In this document: in pieces, positions 54,781 to 63,389 of the stretch
Layout: each line of letters starts with the position of its first letter
Numbering within the stretch: the stretch's first letter is position 1
Origin: Paenibacillus sp. J2TS4
GTDB taxonomy: Bacteria; Bacillota; Bacilli; Paenibacillales; NBRC-103111
DNA length: 64,000 bases
Direction of reading: 5' to 3'
Assembly: GCF_018403245.1 (NCBI RefSeq)
Contig: NZ_BOSH01000014.1
Location: 62,001 to 126,000 of the forward strand
Position numbers and translations under genes: made by a program
Notes under the pieces: model-generated
Databases searched by the model: none
The model's input: only the letters and a program-made list of their open reading frames with translations
What the model was told of the DNA's origin: nothing

Positions 54781-55278
54781 ATGGCAATCAAGCAATTAGT
54801 GCTCATTCTGAACCGGTTGACGGAAGTCCATGAGGCTTTGTTGGAAACCGGACAAGAGAAGAAGCAAGCGATAATTCAGAACGATGTACCCTTGCTGAAC
54901 CAACTGACCAGTAAGGAAAACAAGCTGATTAAGCAGATGGGGCAGTTCGAACAGCAGAGGACTCTCGTAACCAATGACTTCCTGCTGTCTAAAGGCTATA
55001 AGGCGAGCGATCGGATTACGGTGGCGGAAATTGCCAAGCTGATTTTTAACGCGGAGGAGAAGGGTTCTCTGTTGGAAGCTCAGGAAAAGCTCGTTAACGT
55101 GCTGCATGAATTAAAACGGGTGAATGAAATCAACCAAGAGCTGGTCAGACAGTCCTTGGATTTCATCGAATTCTCTATTGACGTTATGTCGGGATCCGAA
55201 GAAGAGTGGTCTTACAGACATCCCGATCAATCAGCGCCCAAGTCGCAGAGAGCCGGACTATTTGACACTAGAGCATAA
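54781..55278 (+). CDS. flgN: Flagellar export chaperone FlgN
   Basis: FlgN escorts the hook-filament junction proteins FlgK and FlgL to the export apparatus. The 165-residue product is mostly helical with coiled-coil character, a charged N-terminal helix (LVLILNRLTEVHEALLETGQEKKQAI) and the ENKLIKQM segment typical of the family. The ATG at 54781 is chosen over the GTG at 54772. It precedes flgK by 14 bases, the usual arrangement. Confidence 0.9.
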   Translation: MAIKQLVLILNRLTEVHEALLETGQEKKQAIIQNDVPLLNQLTSKENKLIKQMGQFEQQRTLVTNDFLLSKGYKASDRITVAEIAKLIFNAEEKGSLLEAQEKLVNVLHELKRVNEINQELVRQSLDFIEFSIDVMSGSEEEWSYRHPDQSAPKSQRAGLFDTRA

Positions 55279-55292
55279 AGGAGTGATAGAGA

Positions 55293-56876
55293 ATGAGATC
55301 GACCTTCCATAATTTGGAGACGGTCCGGAGGAGCTTGTTTACCCATCAGACTGCACTGTCCACGACAGGTCATAATGTGGCGAATATTAACACACCGGGC
55401 TATTCCAAACAAGTGGTGAACATGAGGACTGCTCTTCCGCTGGAACCGGTAGGGATGCAGCGGACGAACATTCCAGGACAATTGGGGACCGGGGTGGAGT
55501 TCGATTCGATTACAAGGGTTAGAAATCAATTTTTGGATGATCAATTTCGTAACGAAGTTAAGCACTATGGAAGCTGGTACATACGTGCGGATGCTTTGAG
55601 CAAGCTCGAAGGGATTGTTAACGAACCGTCGGACACCGGATTAAGGACGGTTATCGATAACTTCTGGAAGTCGTGGAACGATCTGGCTAAAGATCCAGAG
55701 AATCCGACCGGGCGCAAGCTTGTTAAGGAGTCGGGGATCGCTTTGGCGGATGCCTTCAACTTCGCGAGCAAGCAGCTCAAGGATCTTCGTGACGATTTAA
55801 CGAGCAGCATTGACGTTCGAGTGACGGAGATTAATTCCTTGGCCGAAGGAATTGCCAGCCTGAACCGTGAAATTCAGCGAATTGAAGGTCTGGGGCATAA
55901 TGCCAACGATCTGCGGGATGAGAGAGATTTCATGACCGACCAATTGGCTCAGATTGCGAACATCACCGTACAGGATGGGCCGCAAGGATACACCATTGAT
56001 TTGGCCGGCGCCAATTTGGTACAGGGGAGGAACTTCACCCCGACTACAGCGGCTAATCTGGAGGCCGCTTTTGGAACCGGGGCGCTTAATGGCGGTGAAA
56101 TTCACGGCATGATCGTCGCCCGTGACCGTCATGTTGCTGATTATTTGAATCAGCTCGATGAATTGGCCAATACAATTGCAAACGGTGAGGTAACGATCAC
56201 CCTTCCGGAGGGCTCCGTGCTCCCAGATAATACGACCGTATCTCGAGTCATGCCGGATGGCACTGTACAGCCGGTTACTCTGACGGGAGCGGCTAGAGAA
56301 ATCGGTCCCGGCGGTATGAAGATCGTGGTGAACGGCCTTAACGGCCTGCACAAGCTTGGCTATACATTGGGTGATCCCATACAGCAAGGCGGAGATTTCT
56401 TCGGCTCCAAAGATGGAGGACCGATTACAGCGGAAAGCTTCCAGTTGAATCCGGATATTGCCGCCAACCCTGAGAGAATAGCCTCTTCTTTGCGGACCGA
56501 TTCATCCGGAGGAAGTGAGAAGGTAGTCAAAGGCAATAACACGCTGGCTTTGTTAATGAGCGGTTTGCGGGATGCCTCCTTTCAATTTGGGACGGGAGCC
56601 AATGCCTCTTCCGGGACGGTTGACGAGCATTTTCGATCGATTGTGGGGCAGATGGGCGTTCAATCCAAGGAAGCTCAGCGCTATCTGGACAATCAGGTAT
56701 CCAAGGTGGCTCAAATCGACGGGGGCCGGCAGTCGGTCAGCGGAGTGTCCATCGACGAAGAGATGGGCGACATGATTCGTTTTCAACATGCGTACACTGC
56801 GGCCGCCCGGATGATGACCGCATTTGATGAAATGCTGGACAAGGTCATTAACGGTATGGGAGTCGTCGGCAGGTAA
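55293..56876 (+). CDS. flgK: Flagellar hook-associated protein 1 FlgK
   Basis: FlgK is the first junction protein between hook and filament. The 527-residue product has the N-terminal GHNVANINTPGYSKQVV motif of hook/rod proteins, a variable middle region and the C-terminal coiled-coil helix GVSIDEEMGDMIRFQHAYTAAARMM. The ATG follows AAAGGAGTG. Length and neighbours (flgN, flgL) fit. It is exported through the flagellar type III system. Confidence 0.96.
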   Translation: MRSTFHNLETVRRSLFTHQTALSTTGHNVANINTPGYSKQVVNMRTALPLEPVGMQRTNIPGQLGTGVEFDSITRVRNQFLDDQFRNEVKHYGSWYIRADALSKLEGIVNEPSDTGLRTVIDNFWKSWNDLAKDPENPTGRKLVKESGIALADAFNFASKQLKDLRDDLTSSIDVRVTEINSLAEGIASLNREIQRIEGLGHNANDLRDERDFMTDQLAQIANITVQDGPQGYTIDLAGANLVQGRNFTPTTAANLEAAFGTGALNGGEIHGMIVARDRHVADYLNQLDELANTIANGEVTITLPEGSVLPDNTTVSRVMPDGTVQPVTLTGAAREIGPGGMKIVVNGLNGLHKLGYTLGDPIQQGGDFFGSKDGGPITAESFQLNPDIAANPERIASSLRTDSSGGSEKVVKGNNTLALLMSGLRDASFQFGTGANASSGTVDEHFRSIVGQMGVQSKEAQRYLDNQVSKVAQIDGGRQSVSGVSIDEEMGDMIRFQHAYTAAARMMTAFDEMLDKVINGMGVVGR

Positions 56877-56903
56877 TCGTCCTAATGATGAAGGAGGGAT
56901 AGT

Positions 56904-57800
56904 ATGTCTCTAAGAATAACCCAGGGCATGATGCACACTCAGCTCATGCGTGATCTGAATCGGAACCTTGGCCGCATGCAAAAGCTTCAGGAGCAAATGA
57001 ACTCCGGAATGAAAATCAACCGGCCATCGGACGACCCGGTAGGCATTACTTATGGACTAAGATATAGAAGCGAATTATCAACTAATGATCAGTATCAGAA
57101 GAATGTCAGTATGGCTAATTCTTGGTTGGAATTTTCAGATAAGATGCTCACTCAGACCGAAGCTGTTTTTCACCGTTTAAAGGAACTGACCATTAAGGCT
57201 TCCACAGGATCAAATCCTCAAGCAGCGCTGGATGCGATTAGAGTAGAAGTGGAAGAACTGCGTGATCAATTAATAGATATAGGAAATAGTAAGTTGAATG
57301 GCAAATACGTGTTTAATGGGCAGTTTACAGATGAAGCCCCGTATACCGCTGGCAACGCAGCTGATGACCGGACAGACTCGAGCCGTATTCCGCTAGTGCT
57401 TGGAGCCGGAGTAGAAGTTACAATTAATATATCTGGTAACGATATATTTGGGGAACCGGGTACTGATGATAACGCCTTTAAATTAGTGGATGATCTCATT
57501 ACTGCGCTACAAGACGGCGATTTTGCCGGTATTTCTGCCTCATTGGATAAACAAGAACAGAGAATGGATAAAGTACTCGCCATGCACGCAGAGATCGGAG
57601 CCAGAACCAATCGCGTAGAATTAATTGAAAACCGTCTTAAAGATTTAGGATTGAACTTGGAAGCTATGCAATCCAAGGTAGAAGATGCCGATTATGGTGA
57701 CTTAATTATTAAATCTAAAATTAACGAGAGCATTTATAATGCTTCTCTGTCCGTCGGAGCTAAAATTATTACTCCCAGCTTAGTTGATTTCTTGAGATAG
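56904..57800 (+). CDS. flgL: Flagellar hook-associated protein 3 FlgL
   Basis: FlgL is the second junction protein, adjoining the filament. The 298-residue product begins MSLRITQGMMHTQLMRDLNRNLGRMQKLQEQMNSGMKINRPSDDP-type residues, the flagellin-family N-terminus, and ends with a flagellin-like helix (INESIYNASLSVGAKIITPSLVDFLR). The ATG follows GAAGGAGGGA. It follows flgK by 27 bases. Confidence 0.95.
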   Translation: MSLRITQGMMHTQLMRDLNRNLGRMQKLQEQMNSGMKINRPSDDPVGITYGLRYRSELSTNDQYQKNVSMANSWLEFSDKMLTQTEAVFHRLKELTIKASTGSNPQAALDAIRVEVEELRDQLIDIGNSKLNGKYVFNGQFTDEAPYTAGNAADDRTDSSRIPLVLGAGVEVTINISGNDIFGEPGTDDNAFKLVDDLITALQDGDFAGISASLDKQEQRMDKVLAMHAEIGARTNRVELIENRLKDLGLNLEAMQSKVEDADYGDLIIKSKINESIYNASLSVGAKIITPSLVDFLR

Positions 57801-57816
57801 GAAGGAGATAGGTCGC

Positions 57817-58386
57817 ATGATTCCTTTTCCTTCTATTCAGATACGTCAGCAATACGGCAAGATCGGGATTGACGCCGATTTGGGACAGTATACGATTCGA
57901 CAGCCGAAGGCAACGTTGGAGATTCAAACAACGGCCGCACAATTAGAAATAGAGAGCCCTCCAATGGAATTTGAAGTAGATCAGAACCGGGCCTGGGATG
58001 CCATTAATGGAGGAAAATATGAGAGGTTTAATAATCGCATTTATTCTCAAATGCCGGATATTCTGTTGGAAGGCATCGCCTTGATGGTGGAGAAGGGGAA
58101 TCGAATGGCTGCTATACATGTGAGAACGAATGCTATAGCCGATTCCGCGGAGTCTGCCCAATATAATCATGCCAAGGTTCAATACTTTGGACCGGCATCT
58201 TTTGATAATGTGGATGTATACATTACAACGCATAAGCCAATCATCAGGATGATAGAAGGTGGAGTGGATATATACTCCCGTCCTAACCGGCCAGAAATTG
58301 AATATGAACGAGGGAAACTTGATATTTACATGCGACAATACGCCCAACTGGAAATCATCCCGCCACAAGTGGATACGAAACGATAG
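57817..58386 (+). CDS. DUF6470 (YviE-like) protein
   Basis: A protein of unknown function found between flgL and fliW in Bacillus and relatives (YviE). The 189-residue product is beta-rich, with repeated IEI and short-strand patterns (PSIQIRQQYGKIGIDADLG, RPEIEYERGKLDIYMRQYAQLEIIPP) and no signal or membrane segment. The ATG follows AAGGAGAT. Co-regulation with flagellar genes is implied by the position; a hairpin terminator separates it from fliW. Confidence 0.88.
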   Translation: MIPFPSIQIRQQYGKIGIDADLGQYTIRQPKATLEIQTTAAQLEIESPPMEFEVDQNRAWDAINGGKYERFNNRIYSQMPDILLEGIALMVEKGNRMAAIHVRTNAIADSAESAQYNHAKVQYFGPASFDNVDVYITTHKPIIRMIEGGVDIYSRPNRPEIEYERGKLDIYMRQYAQLEIIPPQVDTKR

Positions 58387-58401
58387 TGCGATATATAATC
58401 T

Positions 58402-58434
58402 AGCTATAGTACATAACTATGGCTTTTTCTTTTT
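58402..58434 (+). terminator. Terminator-like hairpin between yviE-like gene and fliW
   Basis: AGCTATAG (58402-58409) pairs with CTATGGCT (58417-58424, one T-G pair) around TACATAA, followed by TTTTTCTTTTT. It would lower transcription into fliW-csrA. Confidence 0.75.
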
Positions 58435-58467
58435 GTACGGCAGATTGATAAACGAGAGGGGATTAGA

Positions 58468-58938
58468 ATGAAAATTACAACAAGTCGTTTTGGAGAATTG
58501 GATATTGAAGAGAGCTCTATAATCTATTTTACCCAAGGAATTCCGGGTTTCGAGGAACTGTCTAAATATGTGCTGATTTACCCTGAGGACTCGCAGCCAT
58601 TTGCTTATCTGCAATCCCTGGAGTGGGGGGAACTGGCCTTCATTGTTACCGATCCTTTTCTGTTTAACCCTCAGTATCAGTTCGAGGTTACAGATCATCA
58701 GAAAGAAGAACTGCAGATCAAGAGCAATGAGGATATTAGCGTATGGGTAATTGTGACGGTAACTAACCGACTCCAAGAGGCTACAATGAATTTAATGGCA
58801 CCGATAATCGTTAATGCTAAGTCAAAGAAGGCTAAACAATTCGTACTTCATAATACTTCATACCAAACAAAGCATCCGTTGCTTCCAACCACGGCAATAG
58901 ATACAAGGGGGGATAGCGATGCTCGTTCTCACCCGTAA
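58468..58938 (+). CDS. fliW: Flagellar assembly factor FliW
   Basis: FliW binds either flagellin or CsrA; when free flagellin is secreted, FliW releases and inhibits CsrA. The 156-residue product has the family pattern ITTSRFGELDIEESSIIYFTQGIPGFEEL and LQSLEWGELAFIVTDPF. The ATG follows GAGGGGA. The end overlaps csrA by 20 bases, so the two are coupled. The partner target sites are visible in the hag leader. Confidence 0.96.
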   Translation: MKITTSRFGELDIEESSIIYFTQGIPGFEELSKYVLIYPEDSQPFAYLQSLEWGELAFIVTDPFLFNPQYQFEVTDHQKEELQIKSNEDISVWVIVTVTNRLQEATMNLMAPIIVNAKSKKAKQFVLHNTSYQTKHPLLPTTAIDTRGDSDARSHP

Positions 58939-59155
58939 AAAAGGCGAGTCCATTATGATAGGAGATCAGATTGAAATGGTTATTCTGGGAACGGAAGGAG
59001 ATACGGTTAAAGTGGGCATTGTCGCCTCTAAGGAGATAGAAGTTTACCGAAAAGAAGTATATCAGGCTATTCGCCAGGCTAATACAGAGGCTTCTTCTAA
59101 CGAAATCGACTTGTCGGAATTGAATCGAATGTGGAATGAAAGAGATAGGAAATAG
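58919..59155 (+). CDS. csrA: Carbon storage/flagellin translation regulator CsrA
   Basis: CsrA is a small RNA-binding protein that blocks the hag ribosome site. The 78-residue product starts MLVLTRKKGESIMIGDQIEM and has the VYRKEVYQAI strand/helix region that contacts RNA, both diagnostic. The ATG at 58919 lies inside the fliW end after AGGGGGG. The family length is about 60-80 residues. Its target sites lie about 200 bases downstream. Confidence 0.97.
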   Translation: MLVLTRKKGESIMIGDQIEMVILGTEGDTVKVGIVASKEIEVYRKEVYQAIRQANTEASSNEIDLSELNRMWNERDRK

Positions 59156-59244
59156 AAGATAAACATAGAAAACAGATAGATAAATGCCTGGATATGGCGA
59201 AAATATTGGAATAATAGGAGAATATGCCTGATTATCGACCTTTA

Positions 59245-59269
59245 TAAATTGGTGAAAATAATACGATAT
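59245..59269 (+). promoter_or_regulatory. Candidate sigma-D promoter of hag
   Basis: TAAA (59245-59248), a 13-nt spacer and TACGATAT (59262-59269; six of eight to GCCGATAT). Spacing is short by one; TATA at 59243-59246 gives 15. Flagellin genes are sigma-D-dependent, so the call has biological support. Confidence 0.5.
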
Positions 59270-59316
59270 AAAATATAGAGCCTGTTACCGGGGCGGCCGA
59301 CCTGGTAATCGGGAAA

Positions 59317-59355
59317 CCACAAGGATGTGGGTAAACAACACTTCAAGGAGGAAGT
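59317..59355 (+). promoter_or_regulatory. Two CsrA-binding hairpins in hag leader
   Basis: Site 1: CCACA-AGGA-TGTGG (59317-59330), a 5-bp stem with GGA in the loop, containing ACAAGGATGT, a match to the CsrA consensus. Site 2: ACTTC-AAGGAG-GAAGT (59340-59355), another 5-bp stem that holds the ribosome-binding site in its loop. Binding of CsrA to both would block translation. Confidence 0.8.
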
Positions 59356-59360
59356 ATACA

Positions 59361-60164
59361 ATGATTATCAACCACAATATTACTGCATTGAACACCCATC
59401 GCCAAATGGGTATGAACAATCTGAACGCTGGCAAGAACATGGAGAAGCTCTCTTCCGGTCTTCGCATCAACCGTGCGGCTGACGATGCGGCTGGGCTGTC
59501 CATCTCCGAGAAAATGAGAGGCCAAATCCGTGGTATGGAGCAAGCTCAACGCAATTCCCAAGACGGAATCTCTCTGATCCAAACCGCCGAAGGTGCCATG
59601 AACGAAGTATCCGCTATGCTTACTCGTATGAAAGAGCTTGCAGTTCAGAAGGAAAACGGCACTTACAATACTCAAGATAAGGCTAATATCGATAAAGAGC
59701 TGACAAATCTGATTGAAGAAATTGCCAACATTCAAGACAAAACTTCTTTCAACGATATCAAGTTGTTGGATGGCACTCAATCTAGCATTAGTATTCAAAT
59801 CAACCATGCAGATGGCGATACAATGACTATGACATTGGTTAATTTGGGAACCGAAATGGGATCGATTAGCCTTGAAACGGTTGATGTAAGCGAAGCCACA
59901 ATTTCCAATATTGATGCGGCTATTGACAATATCAGCGCTGCTCGCGCTCAGCTTGGTGCGTACCAAAACCGTTTGGAGCATACCGTTAATAACTTGGGAA
60001 CAACTTCCGAGAACTTATCTGCAGCTGAATCCCGGATCCGCGATACGGACATGGCTAAAGAAATGGTCGCTCTGTCGAAGAACAACATTCTTCTGCAAGC
60101 TTCCCAAGCTATGCTGGCTCAAGCGAACCAGCAGCCGCAAGGCGTTCTGCAGTTGCTTCGTTAA
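59361..60164 (+). CDS. hag: Flagellin
   Basis: Flagellin, the filament subunit. The 267-residue product begins MIINHNITALNTHRQMGMNN, has SSGLRINRAADDAAGLSISEKMRGQ, and ends with the conserved RIRDTDMAKEMVALSKNNILLQASQAMLAQANQ helix. The middle variable domain is very short, so this is a compact flagellin. The ATG at 59361 follows AAGGAGGA; the longer open frame from 59325 is not used. A perfect terminator follows. Possible glycosyltransferases lie next to it. Confidence 0.98.
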   Translation: MIINHNITALNTHRQMGMNNLNAGKNMEKLSSGLRINRAADDAAGLSISEKMRGQIRGMEQAQRNSQDGISLIQTAEGAMNEVSAMLTRMKELAVQKENGTYNTQDKANIDKELTNLIEEIANIQDKTSFNDIKLLDGTQSSISIQINHADGDTMTMTLVNLGTEMGSISLETVDVSEATISNIDAAIDNISAARAQLGAYQNRLEHTVNNLGTTSENLSAAESRIRDTDMAKEMVALSKNNILLQASQAMLAQANQQPQGVLQLLR

Positions 60165-60180
60165 TCCGATTTTCAATTAT

Positions 60181-60212
60181 AGAGACCTTAGTTTTTCTAA
60201 GGTCTCTTTTTT
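60181..60212 (+). terminator. Intrinsic terminator of hag
   Basis: AGAGACCTTAG (60181-60191) and CTAAGGTCTCT (60197-60207) pair perfectly around TTTTT, followed by T residues. Confidence 0.95.
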
Positions 60213-60239
60213 CAATCAATAGACGAATGAGGTATAAGA

Positions 60240-62117
60240 ATGAATAGGCCTAGCATATCTTTATGTATGATTGTCAAAGACGAGGAAGATTGTTTGGAGA
60301 GATGTTTAAGAAGCGTTCAAGGACATGTGGATGAAATCGTCATAGTAGACACTGGGTCAACAGATAGAACAGTTAATATTGCCGAGTCTTTTAATGCTCG
60401 CGTTATTTATCATGAGTGGAAACAGGACTTTGCTTCCGCGAGAAACAAGTCCATAATGTATGCTACTAAAGATTACATTCTGCAATTGGATGCGGATGAA
60501 TATTTAGATGATCGAACGGATTTCGTAGAGGCACTATCTAGTAAACTTGATTTTTATTATGTAAATATTCGCAATTATAAAACCGACGGATTATCCGTTG
60601 CTCATAAAAGCGTCAGGCTTTTCAAAAGAAGACCTGAACTTAAGTATATAGGTAGAATTCACGAACAAATAGATATTAGTGAACCAAATGTTCACGGTGG
60701 AACTGCAGAGGTCTTAATTCACCATACGGGTTATATGGCTAACATTTATAAAGAGAAAAAGAAACATAAACGTAACATGGAGATTCTTATCCAAGAGGTT
60801 CAACAGAATCGAACTGGATTTAATCTATATAATTTGGGGAATCAATACGCCCAGGAAGGAAGCTATAAGAAAGCCCTTTCTGCGTTTCAAGATGCATTTG
60901 GTTTGGGAAAAGATCGTTCGTATATACCTGATTTGCTATCACAAATGGTGATCTGCTTAACGCATTTGAAACGATATGAAGAGGGACTTCGTTTAGCTAA
61001 AGATGCCATTGCAGTATATCCGTCACATGCTGATCTTTATGCCGTTCAGGGAAATTTGTATAAGCAGATGGAACATTATGAAGATGCATTAATATGCTAC
61101 AAACAATTTTTGGAGATAGAAGGAGGTCGACGATCTACTTTTACCCAAAGGGTTGAATCTTTTTTGGTGGAATATTTAATGGCTCAGGTGCACCTAGAGT
61201 TAGGGGATGAGGAGGAAGCGTATCAAGCCATCGTCAGGTCCTTGAAGCTAAATAGAAATTACATGTATTCCATGTTGATGTTGGTCCAATGGATGCGATA
61301 CCGACATAAGACTGGCACGGAGATAATTTCAACGCTAAATTCTATTGCCCCGAATTCAATCGATTATAACACCCTATTTTCTTTGCTATATAGCATCAGA
61401 CATCCTGATCTATTGCAAGTGATTCAATCGGGTAATTTTAAAGTTGATAATTGCGTGATAGCAGTTGCTTATCAATATGCTGGCCAATATGATGAGGCGC
61501 GAAAGCTGTGGCATGACATCGGGGAAGTACGTGAGGATAATGGTAAAGATGTATTACTGCTAGGCATCCTTACCCAGGATTTTCAGTTATTACAGATGTT
61601 CAGAGCGATAATCAATCTAAGCGATAAAGAATTCAAAGCCATTAAGGCTATTATGAACAAAGAACCGCTTCAAAGTCTGACTTCATCATCTTCATTGGAG
61701 GCTAATTTGTTAGAGCTTGGTCGAGGGTTCATCCTGTTGCAAGAATTTGACTGGTTTGAATACTTATCTACCCAACTGAGCGGAATTTCGGCCAGGTATC
61801 GTTATCTCTTTTCCAAACTTATGTATGACTATAATTTCTCGGAACCGGCAGTAGATTTAATTCTTCCAGGCTTGCGTGCTGAGCCCCATAACCCCGATTT
61901 GCTGCAATTATTAGGCGATATCTGTATGAAGTGCGGATATTACAAAGACGCTAGGGATTGTTATACCGATCTGGTTAAATTTAAGCCCGACATGGCTTCC
62001 TATACCAGGCTGATTCGTTTATTGAAAAATCAAGGCGACAAACATCATATGCATAAATCTAAGCAGGCATTGCAAACGAAGTATCCCTTGTCAAAATGGG
62101 CGGCTATGGCGGAATAA
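60240..62117 (+). CDS. Family 2 glycosyltransferase with TPR repeats
   Basis: Probably transfers a sugar, perhaps to flagellin. The 625-residue product starts with a GT2 domain (residues about 3-115: SLCMIVKDEEDCLERCL, VIVDTGSTDRT, catalytic DxD in LDADEYL) and continues with TPR-like helices (YNLGNQYAQEGSYKKALSAFQDAF, DLYAVQGNLYKQMEHYEDALICYKQFLEI). No signal or membrane segment is seen, so it acts in the cytoplasm. The ATG at 60240 follows GAGG. It is 75 bases after hag and paralogous to the next gene. Substrate is not known. Confidence 0.88.
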   Translation: MNRPSISLCMIVKDEEDCLERCLRSVQGHVDEIVIVDTGSTDRTVNIAESFNARVIYHEWKQDFASARNKSIMYATKDYILQLDADEYLDDRTDFVEALSSKLDFYYVNIRNYKTDGLSVAHKSVRLFKRRPELKYIGRIHEQIDISEPNVHGGTAEVLIHHTGYMANIYKEKKKHKRNMEILIQEVQQNRTGFNLYNLGNQYAQEGSYKKALSAFQDAFGLGKDRSYIPDLLSQMVICLTHLKRYEEGLRLAKDAIAVYPSHADLYAVQGNLYKQMEHYEDALICYKQFLEIEGGRRSTFTQRVESFLVEYLMAQVHLELGDEEEAYQAIVRSLKLNRNYMYSMLMLVQWMRYRHKTGTEIISTLNSIAPNSIDYNTLFSLLYSIRHPDLLQVIQSGNFKVDNCVIAVAYQYAGQYDEARKLWHDIGEVREDNGKDVLLLGILTQDFQLLQMFRAIINLSDKEFKAIKAIMNKEPLQSLTSSSSLEANLLELGRGFILLQEFDWFEYLSTQLSGISARYRYLFSKLMYDYNFSEPAVDLILPGLRAEPHNPDLLQLLGDICMKCGYYKDARDCYTDLVKFKPDMASYTRLIRLLKNQGDKHHMHKSKQALQTKYPLSKWAAMAE

Positions 62118-62144
62118 ACATGGAAGGTGGAAAGGGGAGATATT

Positions 62145-63209
62145 TTGATAAAGCTGTCACTAGTCATGATTGTCAGGAATGAAGAGAAAAAGCTAGAACG
62201 TTGCCTGAAGAGTGTACAAGCGCTAGTGGATGAAATCGTCATTGTGGATACCGGTTCGGAAGATAGCACGTTAGAAATAGCGAAAGCCTACAATGTGAAG
62301 TTGTTCCAATATCCATGGAATAACCATTTTTCCGAGGCTCGAAATTTCGCTTTAAGTAAATCGACGGGAGACTGGAACTTAATATTAGATGCGGATGAGT
62401 GGGTAACTAAAGGGAATCGTCAGCAGCTAAATACAATTATGGACAATCAACAAGCCATTGGCCGTATCCGTATTACCAGTTCATTTTTTGACGGGGAAGA
62501 AAGCTACACCCACTGCTATACTTCCCGTCTCATTCCAAGAGGCATTTTTTATAAAGGAAGGATTCATGAACAGATTGATTCTGCTCTACCCCGTGTAGAT
62601 TGTGAGCTGGAAGTAGCTCATGACGGATATTACAAGACCGACAAATCCGAAAGAAATTTGGCACTTCTGCTAAGTGAAATTCAGGATTATCCAGATGATC
62701 CCTATTTACACTATCAAACAGCTAAAGAATATTATGGAATTTCTGACTATGAAAATGCGAATAAACATTATGTCCTTTCGTACACTTACCTAAGCGGATA
62801 CGAGAATTATTACCCTAATGTTGTGGTTGATTATTTATATAATATAATGAAGTATGGGAATATGCAGAAGGGATTGGAGATTATACAATCGGAAGAAACC
62901 CGGATGAGGGATTTTCCGGATTTTTATTTTGTATGCGGTCTATTCTATATGAACCTGGTATCAAGTGATGTGTCCAAGTACCTTCATCTGCTCCTCCAAA
63001 TTCAATCAAATTACATCAAGGCACTCGAGATTGGAGAAACATCCAAATACCTCACCGTGGAAGGAACGGGCAGCTATGCGGCCGCCTACAATTTGGGAGT
63101 GTTTTATGAAACAACAGGGGATACACAAGAAGCCATTAGGTATTATAAGGAAGCCGAGAAATACAATTATAGGCCTGCCCTAAATCGTTTAGCAGCTCTA
63201 AATCATTAG
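62145..63209 (+). CDS. Family 2 glycosyltransferase with TPR repeats, shorter paralogue
   Basis: A second enzyme related to the preceding one. The 354-residue product has a GT2 N-terminus (LSLVMIVRNEEKKLERCLKS, IVDTGSEDST, catalytic LDADEW) and a short TPR-like tail (AAYNLGVFYETTGDTQEAIRYYKEAEKY). The TTG at 62145 follows AAAGGGGA; the open frame begins at a GTG at 62127. The N-terminal halves of the pair are clearly alike (ERCL, VDEIVIVDTGS, FxxARN), while the tails differ in length. Joint flagellin glycosylation is a guess based on position. Confidence 0.86.
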   Translation: MIKLSLVMIVRNEEKKLERCLKSVQALVDEIVIVDTGSEDSTLEIAKAYNVKLFQYPWNNHFSEARNFALSKSTGDWNLILDADEWVTKGNRQQLNTIMDNQQAIGRIRITSSFFDGEESYTHCYTSRLIPRGIFYKGRIHEQIDSALPRVDCELEVAHDGYYKTDKSERNLALLLSEIQDYPDDPYLHYQTAKEYYGISDYENANKHYVLSYTYLSGYENYYPNVVVDYLYNIMKYGNMQKGLEIIQSEETRMRDFPDFYFVCGLFYMNLVSSDVSKYLHLLLQIQSNYIKALEIGETSKYLTVEGTGSYAAAYNLGVFYETTGDTQEAIRYYKEAEKYNYRPALNRLAALNH

Positions 63210-63342
63210 TACTTGCTCGTTGCCAATCTCATCGGTGATACAGCAGCTAGAAAAGGCCATCATCATGTACTGGTAGTTTTATAATGCATACTGCGTCAAC
63301 CAAACCAGCGGTAGCCTTCTGAAAGGTTCATATAGTTTATGA

Positions 63343-63386
63343 AAAAGATGTCTTCAGTGATCTGCGCTTAACCGAAGACATCTTTT
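63343..63386. terminator. Bidirectional terminator between convergent genes
   Basis: AAAAGATGTCTTC (63343-63355) and GAAGACATCTTTT (63374-63386) pair perfectly over 13 bp. It has a T-run on the + strand and, by symmetry, on the - strand, serving genes from both sides. Confidence 0.9.
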
Positions 63387-63389
63387 CCT

